Source: an uncultured Alphaproteobacteria bacterium (lineage in GTDB: Bacteria > Pseudomonadota > Alphaproteobacteria > GCA-2731375). From it: a stretch of 64,000 nucleotides of DNA. The stretch covers positions 1,566,557 to 1,630,556 of the forward strand of contig CATOSZ010000003.1 of NCBI GenBank assembly GCA_951812805.1. The letters are read 5' to 3'. The notes beneath the pieces were generated by a model. That model saw only the letters and a program-made list of their open reading frames with translations. It made no database searches and was not told where the DNA came from. This document shows positions 52,436 through 60,338 of this stretch, piece by piece. Within the stretch, counting starts at the first letter, position 1. The number at the start of each line of letters is the position of its first letter. The translations under genes and the position numbers were made by a program.

Positions 52436-53440
52436 ATGCACGACGAGACACCCCTTCCCGACTTTGCGAGACAAGGGATCAACCTGGCCTCCCCCCGCCT
52501 CGGCAGCCACGGTCTCTCGGCCAGCGACGAGTTCTTCGCACCCCTGTGCCGCCTGCTGCACGACGATCCGCCACGCTACATCGCCGGCAAATACGACGAC
52601 AATGGCAAGTGGATGGACGGCTGGGAAACGCGGCGGAAACGCGGCCCCGGCCACGACCATTGCCTCGTTCGCCTGGGCGTGAGCGGCGTCATTCACGGGG
52701 TGGACATCGACACGAGCCACTTCACCGGAAACTTCCCAGCCGCCGCGTCGCTGGAAGCCAGCCTGGTCACGGGCCCGCCGGACGACGGCACCGAATGGCA
52801 TGAAATCGTCCAGGCGACGCCGCTTGCGGGAAATGCCCACCACTATGTCGGTGTCGACGATCCCCGGCCGTTCAATTGCTTGCGCTTGAACATCTACCCC
52901 GACGGCGGCGTCGCCCGGCTGCGGGTCTATGGCCAGCCGGTCCCGAGCTGGGACGGCCAGGATGCCGGATCCCGCCACGAGCTTTCGGCCCTGGCCAACG
53001 GCGGCCGCGTGGTAGCGGTCAGCGACGACCACTACGGCGGCACCTGGCGCATTCTGACGCCCGGGCGCGGCATCAATTCCGGCGACGGTTGGGAAACCAG
53101 ACGGCGGCGCGAACCCGGAAACGATTGGATCATCATCGCGCTGGGCGCCATCGGCACCATCGAAGAGGTCGAGGTCGACACCGCGCACTACAAGGGCAAC
53201 TATCCCGATGCCTGCTCCCTCCAGGCCGCCCGGAGCGAGGGCGGAACCGACCGGTCCCTGGTTGCCCAATCGCTCTTCTGGCCGGAGGTCCTCGCACCGC
53301 AAAAACTGCGGATGGATCATGTCCACAAGTTCGCAGAAGCCGAGCTGAAAGCCGACGGGCCGGTATCGCATGTGAAGCTGAACATCCATCCCGACGGCGG
53401 CGTCAGCCGGTTCCGCGTTTTCGGGCGCCTGACCGCATGA
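52436..53440 (+). CDS. alc: Allantoicase
   Basis: This 334-residue protein starts at the ATG at 52436, with GAAGGA nine bases upstream. It has two tandem, jelly-roll-like halves, as in known allantoicases. The repeated blocks [21 protein letters not shown] and [21 protein letters not shown] match across halves, as do [15 protein letters not shown] and [15 protein letters not shown]. Allantoicase hydrolyses allantoate to ureidoglycolate and urea in purine catabolism. It is the last gene of the deacetylase-CobW-aminotransferase run. No urease or ureidoglycolate lyase gene is visible in this window. Confidence 0.9.
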   Translation: MHDETPLPDFARQGINLASPRLGSHGLSASDEFFAPLCRLLHDDPPRYIAGKYDDNGKWMDGWETRRKRGPGHDHCLVRLGVSGVIHGVDIDTSHFTGNFPAAASLEASLVTGPPDDGTEWHEIVQATPLAGNAHHYVGVDDPRPFNCLRLNIYPDGGVARLRVYGQPVPSWDGQDAGSRHELSALANGGRVVAVSDDHYGGTWRILTPGRGINSGDGWETRRRREPGNDWIIIALGAIGTIEEVEVDTAHYKGNYPDACSLQAARSEGGTDRSLVAQSLFWPEVLAPQKLRMDHVHKFAEAELKADGPVSHVKLNIHPDGGVSRFRVFGRLTA

Positions 53441-53592
53441 CAGACACCCCGGTCCTGTACATCTGCGGCGGCGTTACCTCGGGCGCGCGGCAGTCCGCGT
53501 TGAGCCGGCTCAACCGGCGGCGGGAGCGCATCCGGCAATGGTGCGCTCGAATGTCTCGACGACGGGCTCACCGATCGGGAACGGCGCGATGA
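53437..53592 (+). CDS. Possible truncated ORF after allantoicase
   Basis: An ATG overlapping the allantoicase stop (ATGA) opens a 51-codon frame beginning [21 protein letters not shown]. Its N-terminal stretch reads like the start of a real coupled gene, but it becomes Arg-rich and overlaps the convergent LLM gene from 53510. It is either a fragment of a lost third enzyme of the pathway or chance. No motif is recognised. Confidence 0.25.
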   Translation: MTDTPVLYICGGVTSGARQSALSRLNRRRERIRQWCARMSRRRAHRSGTAR

Positions 53593-54508
53593 TCGGCAGA
53601 TCCAGCCCCGTGCCGCGGTATTCCGCCAGCCGTTCGCGGCATTCGTCGGGTGAGCCGTAGATCGTCAGCGCCTGGATCATCCGACGATCGACCACGTCGG
53701 CGGCACGCGATGCATCGCCCGTCGCCCACGCCGCCTCGAGCGCTGCGGCCTGGTCCGCGAAACCGATCTCGGAGAAGTAGTTCCGGTAGTACACCATGGA
53801 GCCATATTGGGCGATTTGCTCGCGACAGGCCCGTTCGACGCGCGCCGTATCGTCGCTGACGCAGGTTCGCAGGTAGCTTGCGATGCGGACATCGTCGGGC
53901 GAGCGTCCCGCATCGGCGGCGCCGGCTCGAATGTGCCGGGCAGCTTCGCGGACGCGGGCCGGCGTGGCCCAATTCATCAGCACCCCGTCGGCGACGGCAC
54001 CGGCCATTCGCAGCATCGCCGGGCGCAGCGCCGCGACATACACCGGCACCGGAGAGGACGGCGTACAGGACACCTGGTATCGCCCGATCGTGAAAACCTC
54101 GCCGTCATGTTCGACGCTTTCGCCACGCAACAACCGTCGGGCAATCTCCACGAACTCCCGGGTACGAGCGAGGGGGCGGGAAAACGCGATGCCGTGCCCG
54201 TCGACCAAGGCGTCCCTGTGGCCGATCCCGACGCCCAACAGGACACGCCCCGGGGCGAGCGATGCGGCGGTGGCCATGGCGGCGGCGGTCAACGTCGGCT
54301 GGCGTCCGAAGACCGGCACGATTCCCGTACCCACCGTGATCCGTTTCGTCGCGGCGGCAAGCGCGATGACCTCAGCGACGCCGTCGCGCCCCATGTTCTC
54401 GGGAAGCCACACACTATCGAAACCGGCATGTTCGGCGGCCGTGGCCAGGCGGCGCATATCGCCAAGCGACAGATCCGCGTCGCGGATGCGTACTCCAATG
54501 GCGCTCAT
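53510..54508 (-). CDS. LLM class flavin-dependent oxidoreductase
   Basis: This 332-residue protein starts at the ATG at 54508 (MSAIGVRIRDADLSLGDMRRLATAAEHAGFDSVWLPEN). It has the luciferase-like barrel signatures ITVGTGIVPVFGRQPTLTAAAMATAASLAPGRVLLGVGIGH and PVPVYVAALRPAMLRMAGAVADGVLMNW. FMN or F420 is possible as cofactor. It is convergent with the allantoicase run and divergent from the regulator gene. The substrate is unknown. Confidence 0.88.
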   Translation of the reverse strand: MSAIGVRIRDADLSLGDMRRLATAAEHAGFDSVWLPENMGRDGVAEVIALAAATKRITVGTGIVPVFGRQPTLTAAAMATAASLAPGRVLLGVGIGHRDALVDGHGIAFSRPLARTREFVEIARRLLRGESVEHDGEVFTIGRYQVSCTPSSPVPVYVAALRPAMLRMAGAVADGVLMNWATPARVREAARHIRAGAADAGRSPDDVRIASYLRTCVSDDTARVERACREQIAQYGSMVYYRNYFSEIGFADQAAALEAAWATGDASRAADVVDRRMIQALTIYGSPDECRERLAEYRGTGLDLPIIAPFPIGEPVVETFERTIAGCAPAAG

Positions 54509-54618
54509 GATCTCGGCCTCACCAGTAGAAGGATTCGGACGCCGGCCATGGTAGCGGGATGATCTCGTCCACGATACGACGGGACCGCCGGAAGTCGACG
54601 GCCATGCGCCCTCCGTGT

Positions 54619-54641
54619 CGGAGACGGGGGTACAGTCTCCG
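54619..54641. promoter_or_regulatory. Inverted repeat in the LLM/regulator divergent region
   Basis: Arms CGGAGAC (54619-54625) and GTCTCCG (54635-54641) are separated by 9 bases, in the 220-bp gap between the divergent LLM and regulator genes. The position and symmetry suggest an operator or an RNA stem. No known consensus is matched. Confidence 0.3.
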
Positions 54642-54728
54642 TCGGGCCTGACGGGCGCCATGCCCGGCCTTGGACATTGTTTCGAGGCGAAACTAGCCTC
54701 TAATCCATCCAGGGGAGGAGGATGGGAC

Positions 54729-56399
54729 GTGTCGGGGGAGCGGGGGCACAAGGTCTATAGATTCGGCGGGTGCGAGCTCGACCTCGACCTGAAGGAGATC
54801 AGGGCCGACGGCGAGGTCGTGAGCGTCGAGCCCCGGGCCTTCGACCTGATCGCCTACATGGTGGCCAACCGGGATCGGCTGATCGACAAGGACGAGCTGA
54901 ACGCGGAAGTCTGGGATGGCCGAATCGTCTCGGAGTCGGCGCTCAGCACCTGCCTCCGTCAGGCGCGCCGCGCCATCGGCGACGACGGCCAGCGCCAGGA
55001 CTTCATCAAGACGGTACCGCGCCGGGGCTTCCGTTTCATCGGCGAGGTCGAGGAGGTCGAGGCGATCGAGGTCACGCCGGCGGCCGAGGTTGCAGCAATC
55101 CAGAACCTCGTGCTGGAGGCCTCGGCCCGTCAGTGGCGCCTCGGGCGGCCCTGGATCCTGGGCGCACTGCTCCTGGTCATGGTCGCCCTGGGCGCCGCGC
55201 TGTGGCTCGCCGTCACCTGGGAACGCGACGTGCCGTCGATCGCCGTGCTGCCCTTCGTCGCCTTCGATGGCGATGCGGAGCATGTCCTCTTCGCCGACGG
55301 CATGGCGGAAGACATCATCACCGACCTCTCGCGCCTGGAGGGGCTGCTGGTGATCTCGCGCAACTCGTCGTTTTCGTTTCGCGACCGCCAGGAACAGGAC
55401 ATCCGGGGGATCTCCGACGCGCTCGGCGTGCGGTATCTGATGGAGGGTTCGGTCCGCCGGCACGGCGACCTCGTTCGCGTCAATGCCCAGTTGATCGACG
55501 GGCACGACGGCACCCATCTCTGGGCCGAACGCTTCGAGGCGCCGGAGGCGGACGTCCTCCGGCTCCACGACTCCATCGTCGAGCGGGTCGTCGAGGCGTT
55601 GCGTATCACGCTCAACGACCGGCAGCGGCAGAGCCTGAAACGCGTCGCGACGCGAGATATCGAGGCGTACAGACTCTATCTCGAGGCGCGCGCCCTCGAC
55701 CGGACCGGCAAGCACAAGGAAACCGCGAAGGCGCTGAAGCTCTATACCCAAGTGCTGGATCGCGATCCGAGCTTCGCGGACGCCTGGGCGGCGGACGCCT
55801 TGCTGGCCTACTATACTTGGTCTCTCGGCCGCTTCTGGATCCTCGAGGCGAACGAGGCCCAGGCGCGCATCGAACGTTCCGCCAAGCGTGCGCTTGCCCT
55901 GGATCCCGAGAATTCGACGGCCCACGTCGCTCTCGCCAAGCTGCATATGCACCGGCGCGACTATGCGAAGGCGATCGAGCTGGGGGAGCGCGCCGTTTCG
56001 CTGCCTGGCGGCAGTTTCAACCTGATGGCGCTCGCCTACATGTATGCGGTCGCCGGCGAACCCAACGCCGCTCGGGTCACGCTCGACAGAATGGCGCGCG
56101 TCGAACCCTCGCCCGATGGCCGGACGCTGATGGGCGTCGGCTGGACCCAACTCTGGATGGGCGACTACGCCGGGGTGGTCGAGTTCCAACTACAGCAGGT
56201 TCGAGGTCCTGTTCCGCTTCGTGCGCAGGCGCGACATCTTCCAGGGCTTTGTCGACGGGCTGCGCAGGGCCGGGATGGCGAGATAGCCCGAGGGCTTCGA
56301 GGGCGAAGCGGCCCATCGGCTGACGGGCCCCGAAATTCGCCACCTCCTCCTGTTCGGCGCCCGCATCAAGGGGCGATGGTTCACGCCGGACGCGGTTGA
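54729..56399 (+). CDS. Winged-helix / TolB-like / TPR regulator, C-terminus damaged
   Basis: The GTG at 54729 follows GGGGAGGAGG. Residues 9-107 are an OmpR-type winged helix (YRFGGCELDLDLKEIRADGEVVSVEPRAFDLIAYM to VPRRGFRFIGEV). A transmembrane segment lies near residues 142-164. Next is a TolB-N-like domain (SIAVLPFVAFDGDAEHVLFADGMAEDIITDLSRL), then TPR-like helical repeats to about residue 485. The CadC-like layout suggests a membrane-bound sensor-regulator. After GVVEFQ (about 56187) the natural continuation shifts frame. The remaining residues are Pro/Arg-rich out-of-frame sequence ending at 56399. The product is probably non-native at the C-terminus. Confidence 0.75.
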   Translation: MSGERGHKVYRFGGCELDLDLKEIRADGEVVSVEPRAFDLIAYMVANRDRLIDKDELNAEVWDGRIVSESALSTCLRQARRAIGDDGQRQDFIKTVPRRGFRFIGEVEEVEAIEVTPAAEVAAIQNLVLEASARQWRLGRPWILGALLLVMVALGAALWLAVTWERDVPSIAVLPFVAFDGDAEHVLFADGMAEDIITDLSRLEGLLVISRNSSFSFRDRQEQDIRGISDALGVRYLMEGSVRRHGDLVRVNAQLIDGHDGTHLWAERFEAPEADVLRLHDSIVERVVEALRITLNDRQRQSLKRVATRDIEAYRLYLEARALDRTGKHKETAKALKLYTQVLDRDPSFADAWAADALLAYYTWSLGRFWILEANEAQARIERSAKRALALDPENSTAHVALAKLHMHRRDYAKAIELGERAVSLPGGSFNLMALAYMYAVAGEPNAARVTLDRMARVEPSPDGRTLMGVGWTQLWMGDYAGVVEFQLQQVRGPVPLRAQARHLPGLCRRAAQGRDGEIARGLRGRSGPSADGPRNSPPPPVRRPHQGAMVHAGRG

Positions 56400-56676
56400 G
56401 ATCGTCTACGACGAGGCGGGCGCGTGGTCCCTTCGTTCGAAGCGCTTTGCCATGACGGGGCGCAGCTGGATCGAGGACGACCTCCTGTGTACCCAGGCGG
56501 CGAACATTCTGACCGGCCACCGCTACTGCTATCCCCTCTTCCGCAATCGAAACGGTACGGCTGCCGATTTCGACGAGTATGTGATGATCAACCCCTTCGG
56601 CCGCTACTCGAAATTCCGCCCGGGGACCTTCCAGGGCTGCACGCGCAAGAAGGCCACGGCCACCCTGCCGGACTGA
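56191..56676 (+). pseudogene. Remnant of the regulator's C-terminal region
   Basis: Frame 1 from 56191 reads YSRFEVLFRFVRRRDIFQGFVDGLRRAGMAR, then a TAG (56284-56286), then PEGFEGEAAHRLTGPEIRHLLLFGARIKGRWF, and on to NGTAADFDEYVMINPFGRYSKFRPG. The phrases 'FVDGLRRAG' and 'FEGxxxxRLTGPEIRxLLFG' resemble the C-terminal half of cyclase- or CadC-like TPR regulators. Together with a frame break at about 56190, the TAG (probably from a Tyr codon) shows decay by at least two lesions, possibly also an internal deletion. Confidence 0.65.
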
Positions 56677-56736
56677 TCTCGGTCGAGCGGGGCGGGGCCG
56701 TCCTCGGGCGGTCCCGCCTCGGCGGCCATGGGGAAT

Positions 56737-56756
56737 TTGCAGAACAGTCTGGACAC
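56737..56756 (-). repeat. Solo copy of the IS256-remnant end
   Basis: TTGCAGAACAGTCTGGACAC here is the exact reverse complement of the 20-bp left end of the IS256 remnant at 37918-37937. No transposase sequence lies beside it. It sits between the decayed regulator and DUF3830, suggesting a past insertion or deletion event involving the same family. Confidence 0.6.
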
Positions 56757-56804
56757 GACTATCCGTGGTGACGGACCAACGCACGAGAAGCAAAAGGAAG
56801 CGTC

Positions 56805-57218
56805 ATGGAAACGTTGAAGATCACCGCGGGCCCCTTCGCCTTCGCCGCGGCCTTCGAGACGGTGCGCGCGCCGAAGACCTGCCGGCGATTCCGGGAGCTT
56901 CTGCCCTTCGAAAACAAAATCATCCATTCCCGTTGGAGCGGCGAGGCGGTGTGGATCCCGCTGGACGACTTCGAGACCGGGCTCGAGTTCGAGAACCACA
57001 CCTGTCATCCCTCCCGCGGCGACATTCTGTTTTATCCGGGCGGCTACAGCGAGCCGGAGATCCTCCTCGCCTATGGCAGTTCCGCCTTCGCCAGCAAGAT
57101 GGGCGAATGCGCCGGCAACCACTTCCTGACGATCGTCGAGGGCAACGAACAGCTCCGCACCCTGGGCGAACTGGTCCTGTGGGAGGGCGCCCAGACGATC
57201 CGCTTCGAGGCCAGTTAG
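56805..57218 (+). CDS. DUF3830 family cyclophilin-like protein
   Basis: This 137-residue protein matches DUF3830: FAFAAAFETVRAPKTCRRFRELLPFENKIIHSRWSGEAVWIPLDD, then HPSRGDILFYPGGYSEPEILLAYG and an AGNHFLTIVEGNEQL block. The fold is cyclophilin-like, but PPIase activity has not been established for this family. Members often occur near amide- or urea-degrading genes. It overlaps the convergent hydratase gene by four bases. Confidence 0.82.
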   Translation: METLKITAGPFAFAAAFETVRAPKTCRRFRELLPFENKIIHSRWSGEAVWIPLDDFETGLEFENHTCHPSRGDILFYPGGYSEPEILLAYGSSAFASKMGECAGNHFLTIVEGNEQLRTLGELVLWEGAQTIRFEAS

Positions 57219-58012
57219 GATTTGGCGTTGCGGCGCGCGGCGAAAAAGTCGGGCGGGCGTTTCTCGCGCATGGCGTTGCCGCCCTCGCGCGCCTCGTCCG
57301 TGTCGTAATAGAGCGAGACGGCGTTGAAGCCGAGGCGGGAGACGCCGCGCAACGCCTCGCTGTCGGCGTTGAAGGAGGCCTTGGCGATGGCGATCGCCGT
57401 CGGGCTGCGCTCCAGCAGCTCGGCGCACCAACGGTCGACCTCTGCGTCCAGCTCGTCGTCCGGCACCACGGCGTTGATCAGGCCCATGGCGAGCGCCTCG
57501 TGGGCGGAATACCGCCGGCAGAGGTACCACATCTCCCGCGCCTTCTTCTCGCCGACGACGCGGGCTAGATAGGCCGTGCCGAAGCCCGGATCGACGGAGC
57601 CCATCTTCGGCCCGACCTGGCCGAAGACGGCGTTCTCGGCGGCGATGGTGAGATCGCAGAGCGTGCAGATCACGTTGCCGCCGCCGATCGCATAGCCCCG
57701 GACCTTGGCGATCACCGGCTTGGGCACGTCGCGCAGCGCCGCGTGCAGCAATTCGACCGGCACGCCGATGGTGCCGCGGCCCTGGCGTTCGTCCTTCTTG
57801 TCCGCATTGTCGCCGCCGATGCCAAAGGCCCGGGTGCCGGCACCCTGCAGGACGATGGCGCCGATATCGGGGTTCCAGCCAGCGGCCAGCAGCGCGTCGA
57901 TGACCTCCTGGTAGGTGCCCATGCGGTAGGCGTTCAGCCGGTCCGGCCGGTTGACGGTGATGGTGGCGACGCCCGCCTTTTCTTCATAGATGAGGTCTTC
58001 GTACTGGCTCAT
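57215..58012 (-). CDS. BadI-like enoyl-CoA hydratase/isomerase family protein
   Basis: This 265-residue crotonase closely follows BadI (2-ketocyclohexanecarboxyl-CoA hydrolase): FEDLIYE-like start (YEDLIYEEKAGVATITVNRPDRLNAYR), GAGTRAFGIGGDNADK, RDVPKPVIAKVRGYAIGGGNV, CDLTIAAENAVFGQVGPKMGSVDPGFG and ARVVGEKKAREMWYLCRRY. The BadI/MenB subgroup catalyses Dieckmann-type ring reactions; BadI opens 2-ketocyclohexane-carboxyl-CoA. No other benzoate-pathway gene is seen here. It could also be a general crotonase with BadI-like sequence. Confidence 0.82.
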   Translation of the reverse strand: MSQYEDLIYEEKAGVATITVNRPDRLNAYRMGTYQEVIDALLAAGWNPDIGAIVLQGAGTRAFGIGGDNADKKDERQGRGTIGVPVELLHAALRDVPKPVIAKVRGYAIGGGNVICTLCDLTIAAENAVFGQVGPKMGSVDPGFGTAYLARVVGEKKAREMWYLCRRYSAHEALAMGLINAVVPDDELDAEVDRWCAELLERSPTAIAIAKASFNADSEALRGVSRLGFNAVSLYYDTDEAREGGNAMREKRPPDFFAARRNAKS

Positions 58013-58076
58013 GACGGCTGCTCCCTGTTCTCGCTCTCGCGCGGGAGCATGCCATAGCGCCGGACGGCGCTCTACT

Positions 58077-58634
58077 TCACTTCTTGCGTTTCAGCTTGCC
58101 CGTGATGGTGCGGATCCGCTCGCCGTTGCGGCTTCGGGTGAAGGTCACCAGCATGCCGTCGGCGGTGAGCTGGCGGTCGTAGACCTGCATCTCGTAGGTG
58201 CCGTCGTCCAGCACATGCATGAAATAGACGACCATCTGCGCGCCCTTCACCCGGGCCCAGACATAGGGCTCGCCCTTCATCGGGTCGAGGGCGACCAACT
58301 TGCCGAAGGCGTTCGGCTTCATGCCGGCGTTGTAGATATGTTCCCGCCGGGACAGCCGGAATCTGATCTTTTGCGATTTCTCCGCGACCGACCCATCGGC
58401 GCGCGGGATCACCGTCGTCCATTCGAGGGAGAAGCTCGGCCGTTTGTTGTCGATTCGGCGGATCGAGATGGCGAGGTCGCGCTCTTTGTTGCCGCGTTCC
58501 TTCTCCGAAATGGTCTTGCCGACGAAATCGCCGTAGAACGCGTCCGGCAGGATGCCGTCCTCGGCCAGCGCCGGCATGGCAAAGCCGAGCATCCCCACCA
58601 GGAGGACGGTCGCGAATGAGATGGCACGTCGCAT
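58077..58634 (-). CDS. Secreted hypothetical protein
   Basis: The ORF gives 185 residues from the ATG at 58634, with a signal peptide (MRRAISFATVLLVGMLGFAMPALA, cleavage likely after ALA). The mature part is rich in beta-strand patterns (YGDFVGKTISEKERGN, FRLSRREHIYNAGMKPNAFGKL, YEMQVYDRQLTADGMLVTFTRSRNG). No named family is recognised. It lies between the BadI-like gene and 3-hydroxyacyl-CoA dehydrogenase, on the same strand as both. Confidence 0.68.
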   Translation of the reverse strand: MRRAISFATVLLVGMLGFAMPALAEDGILPDAFYGDFVGKTISEKERGNKERDLAISIRRIDNKRPSFSLEWTTVIPRADGSVAEKSQKIRFRLSRREHIYNAGMKPNAFGKLVALDPMKGEPYVWARVKGAQMVVYFMHVLDDGTYEMQVYDRQLTADGMLVTFTRSRNGERIRTITGKLKRKK

Positions 58635-58663
58635 GGCGGCTCTCCCTCGATCGGCCCCGCGCG

Positions 58664-59989
58664 TCACCGAACCGGGTGCCAGGACCCGTCGGTGCCAAGG
58701 AATTCCTTACCCTCACCACGATAGAAGCTTTCGGCGCCGGAGTCCCGCAGGATCCGCAACATCGCCGGCAGCGGGCGGCCTTCCGCGTCCAGCCGTGCGG
58801 CGACGCGGGCCGGGCCGAGGCGGTCCAGCATCTCGAACGGCCCTTGCTTCCAGGCGAAACCCCAACGCATGGCCCGGTCGATGCCCACGATGTCGTCGGA
58901 AATCTCCGGCACCAGGTCGGCGGCATAAAGCAGCGTCGCGCCCATCACCTTCCAGGTGAAATCGCCGACGGCACTGTCGGAAAACAGCAGACCCGCCAGG
59001 TCCTGTTCCGCCGCGCGCAAGGCCGGCTGGCCGCCGTCACGCCAGGCGCCGGTGTGGTGGTCGTAGACCTCGCGCACCCGGCCGCCGTCGTCGGTCTTGC
59101 GCATGCGGTAGAAGCCGCCGCCGCTCTTGCGGCCGAGTTGGCCGGCATCCAGCATCGCCTGGATCGGCGCCGGCAACGCCACGCAGGCCCGCCCGACATC
59201 GTCCGCCGGCAGGTTCTCCGCCAGGTTGCTCGCCACCAGCCCCAGCACGTCGAGGCCGATCAGGTCGATCAGGCCGTAAAGGCCCGTCGCCGGCACGCCG
59301 ACCGGCGCGCTCATCGCCGCGTCCATGGTCTCGAGGTCGACGCCCTGGCCGAGCGCCGTCTCCCCCTCGACCAGGCCCGCCAGCATCCAGAAGCAGCCGA
59401 TCCGGTTGGCGATGAAGTTGACCGTGTCCTTGGCCAGGACCACGCCCTTCTCCAGCCGTCCGGACAAGAAGGCGTCCAGGCTGTCGACCACCTCGGTGCT
59501 GGTGTCCGCGCCGGGGACCAGCTCGACCAGGCGCATTACCTTGACCGGATTGAAGAAATGGATGACGGCGATGTCCCGGCGCAGACGCTCCGGCATGCCC
59601 TCGGCGATGTCGCGCAAGGGAATGCCCGAGGTGTTGCTCGCCAGGATCGAGCCGTCGCGGCGCACCGCCTCCAGCCGTTCGAACAGGCCCCGCTTGGCCT
59701 CCAGGTTCTCGACGATGGCCTCGATGACCAGGTCCGCCTCGCCGGCGCGGGCGAGGTCGTCCTCGAAATTGCCGACGCTGACCCGCTCGGCGTCCGCCGC
59801 CTCGTCCAGCATCGGCGCGCGGCCTTCCCGCATGCGGGCCTTGGCGCCGGCGGCGATCGCGTTGCGCTCGCCCTCCTTCGCCGGCATGTCCAGCAGCAGC
59901 ACGTCGAGGCCCTTCGAAGCGCAATGGGCGGCGATGCCGCTGCCCATCGTGCCGGCGCCCATCACCGCGACCTTGTTGATCTCCCGCAT
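58664..59989 (-). CDS. 3-hydroxyacyl-CoA dehydrogenase family protein
   Basis: This 441-residue protein has the NAD-binding AVMGAGTMGSGIAAHCASKG at the N-terminus and the helical substrate domain FFNPVKVMRLVELVPGADTS. A second C-terminal half carries DTVNFIANRIGCFWMLAGLVEGE, FYRMRKTDD and MRWGFAWKQGPFEMLD. It lacks the crotonase domain of FadB, so it is a stand-alone dehydrogenase of about 440 residues. It should oxidise 3-hydroxyacyl-CoA in beta-oxidation. The GapR gene is 7 bp upstream, an unusual but not unknown neighbour. Confidence 0.9.
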   Translation of the reverse strand: MREINKVAVMGAGTMGSGIAAHCASKGLDVLLLDMPAKEGERNAIAAGAKARMREGRAPMLDEAADAERVSVGNFEDDLARAGEADLVIEAIVENLEAKRGLFERLEAVRRDGSILASNTSGIPLRDIAEGMPERLRRDIAVIHFFNPVKVMRLVELVPGADTSTEVVDSLDAFLSGRLEKGVVLAKDTVNFIANRIGCFWMLAGLVEGETALGQGVDLETMDAAMSAPVGVPATGLYGLIDLIGLDVLGLVASNLAENLPADDVGRACVALPAPIQAMLDAGQLGRKSGGGFYRMRKTDDGGRVREVYDHHTGAWRDGGQPALRAAEQDLAGLLFSDSAVGDFTWKVMGATLLYAADLVPEISDDIVGIDRAMRWGFAWKQGPFEMLDRLGPARVAARLDAEGRPLPAMLRILRDSGAESFYRGEGKEFLGTDGSWHPVR

Positions 59990-59996
59990 CGCCGTC

Positions 59997-60242
59997 TCAC
60001 TCCATGCCGAGGGCGTGTTTATAGACCTCGAGCAGGCTTTCCTGCTCCTTCAGGTCGTCGCCGTCCATCTGCCGGAGCTTGACGATCTGGCGCATGATCT
60101 TGGGCTCGAAACCCACCGCCTTGGCCTCGGAATAGACCTCGCGGATGTCGGCACCGAGCGCCTTGCGCTCGTCCTCCAGCCGCTCCACCCGCTCAATGAA
60201 CTGTTTCAGGCGATCGGCGGCAATGCCTCCGGCTTCGACCAT
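59997..60242 (-). CDS. gapR: GapR-family DNA-binding protein (DUF2312)
   Basis: This 81-residue helical protein matches DUF2312/GapR: IAADRLKQFIERVERLEDERKALGADIREVYSEAKAVGFEPKIMRQIVKLR. GapR is a small alphaproteobacterial nucleoid-associated protein that binds AT-rich or overtwisted DNA and helps replication and chromosome segregation. The family's restriction to alphaproteobacteria supports the host assignment. The start is ATG at 60242. Confidence 0.92.
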   Translation of the reverse strand: MVEAGGIAADRLKQFIERVERLEDERKALGADIREVYSEAKAVGFEPKIMRQIVKLRQMDGDDLKEQESLLEVYKHALGME

Positions 60243-60338
60243 ATGCTGCTCTCTCCCATTCGAGTTATGCGGTTCCGGGCCGGCAACCTAGACGGGCCGC
60301 CCGGGAGGCGCAAGCGCATCGCGGGCCTTATCGGCGAC

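Noticed and set aside
56284..56286. TAG read through as pyrrolysine or by suppression in the regulator remnant.
   Set aside because: The remnant also lies in a different frame from the upstream part, so decay explains both lesions. No pyrrolysine machinery is expected in this group.
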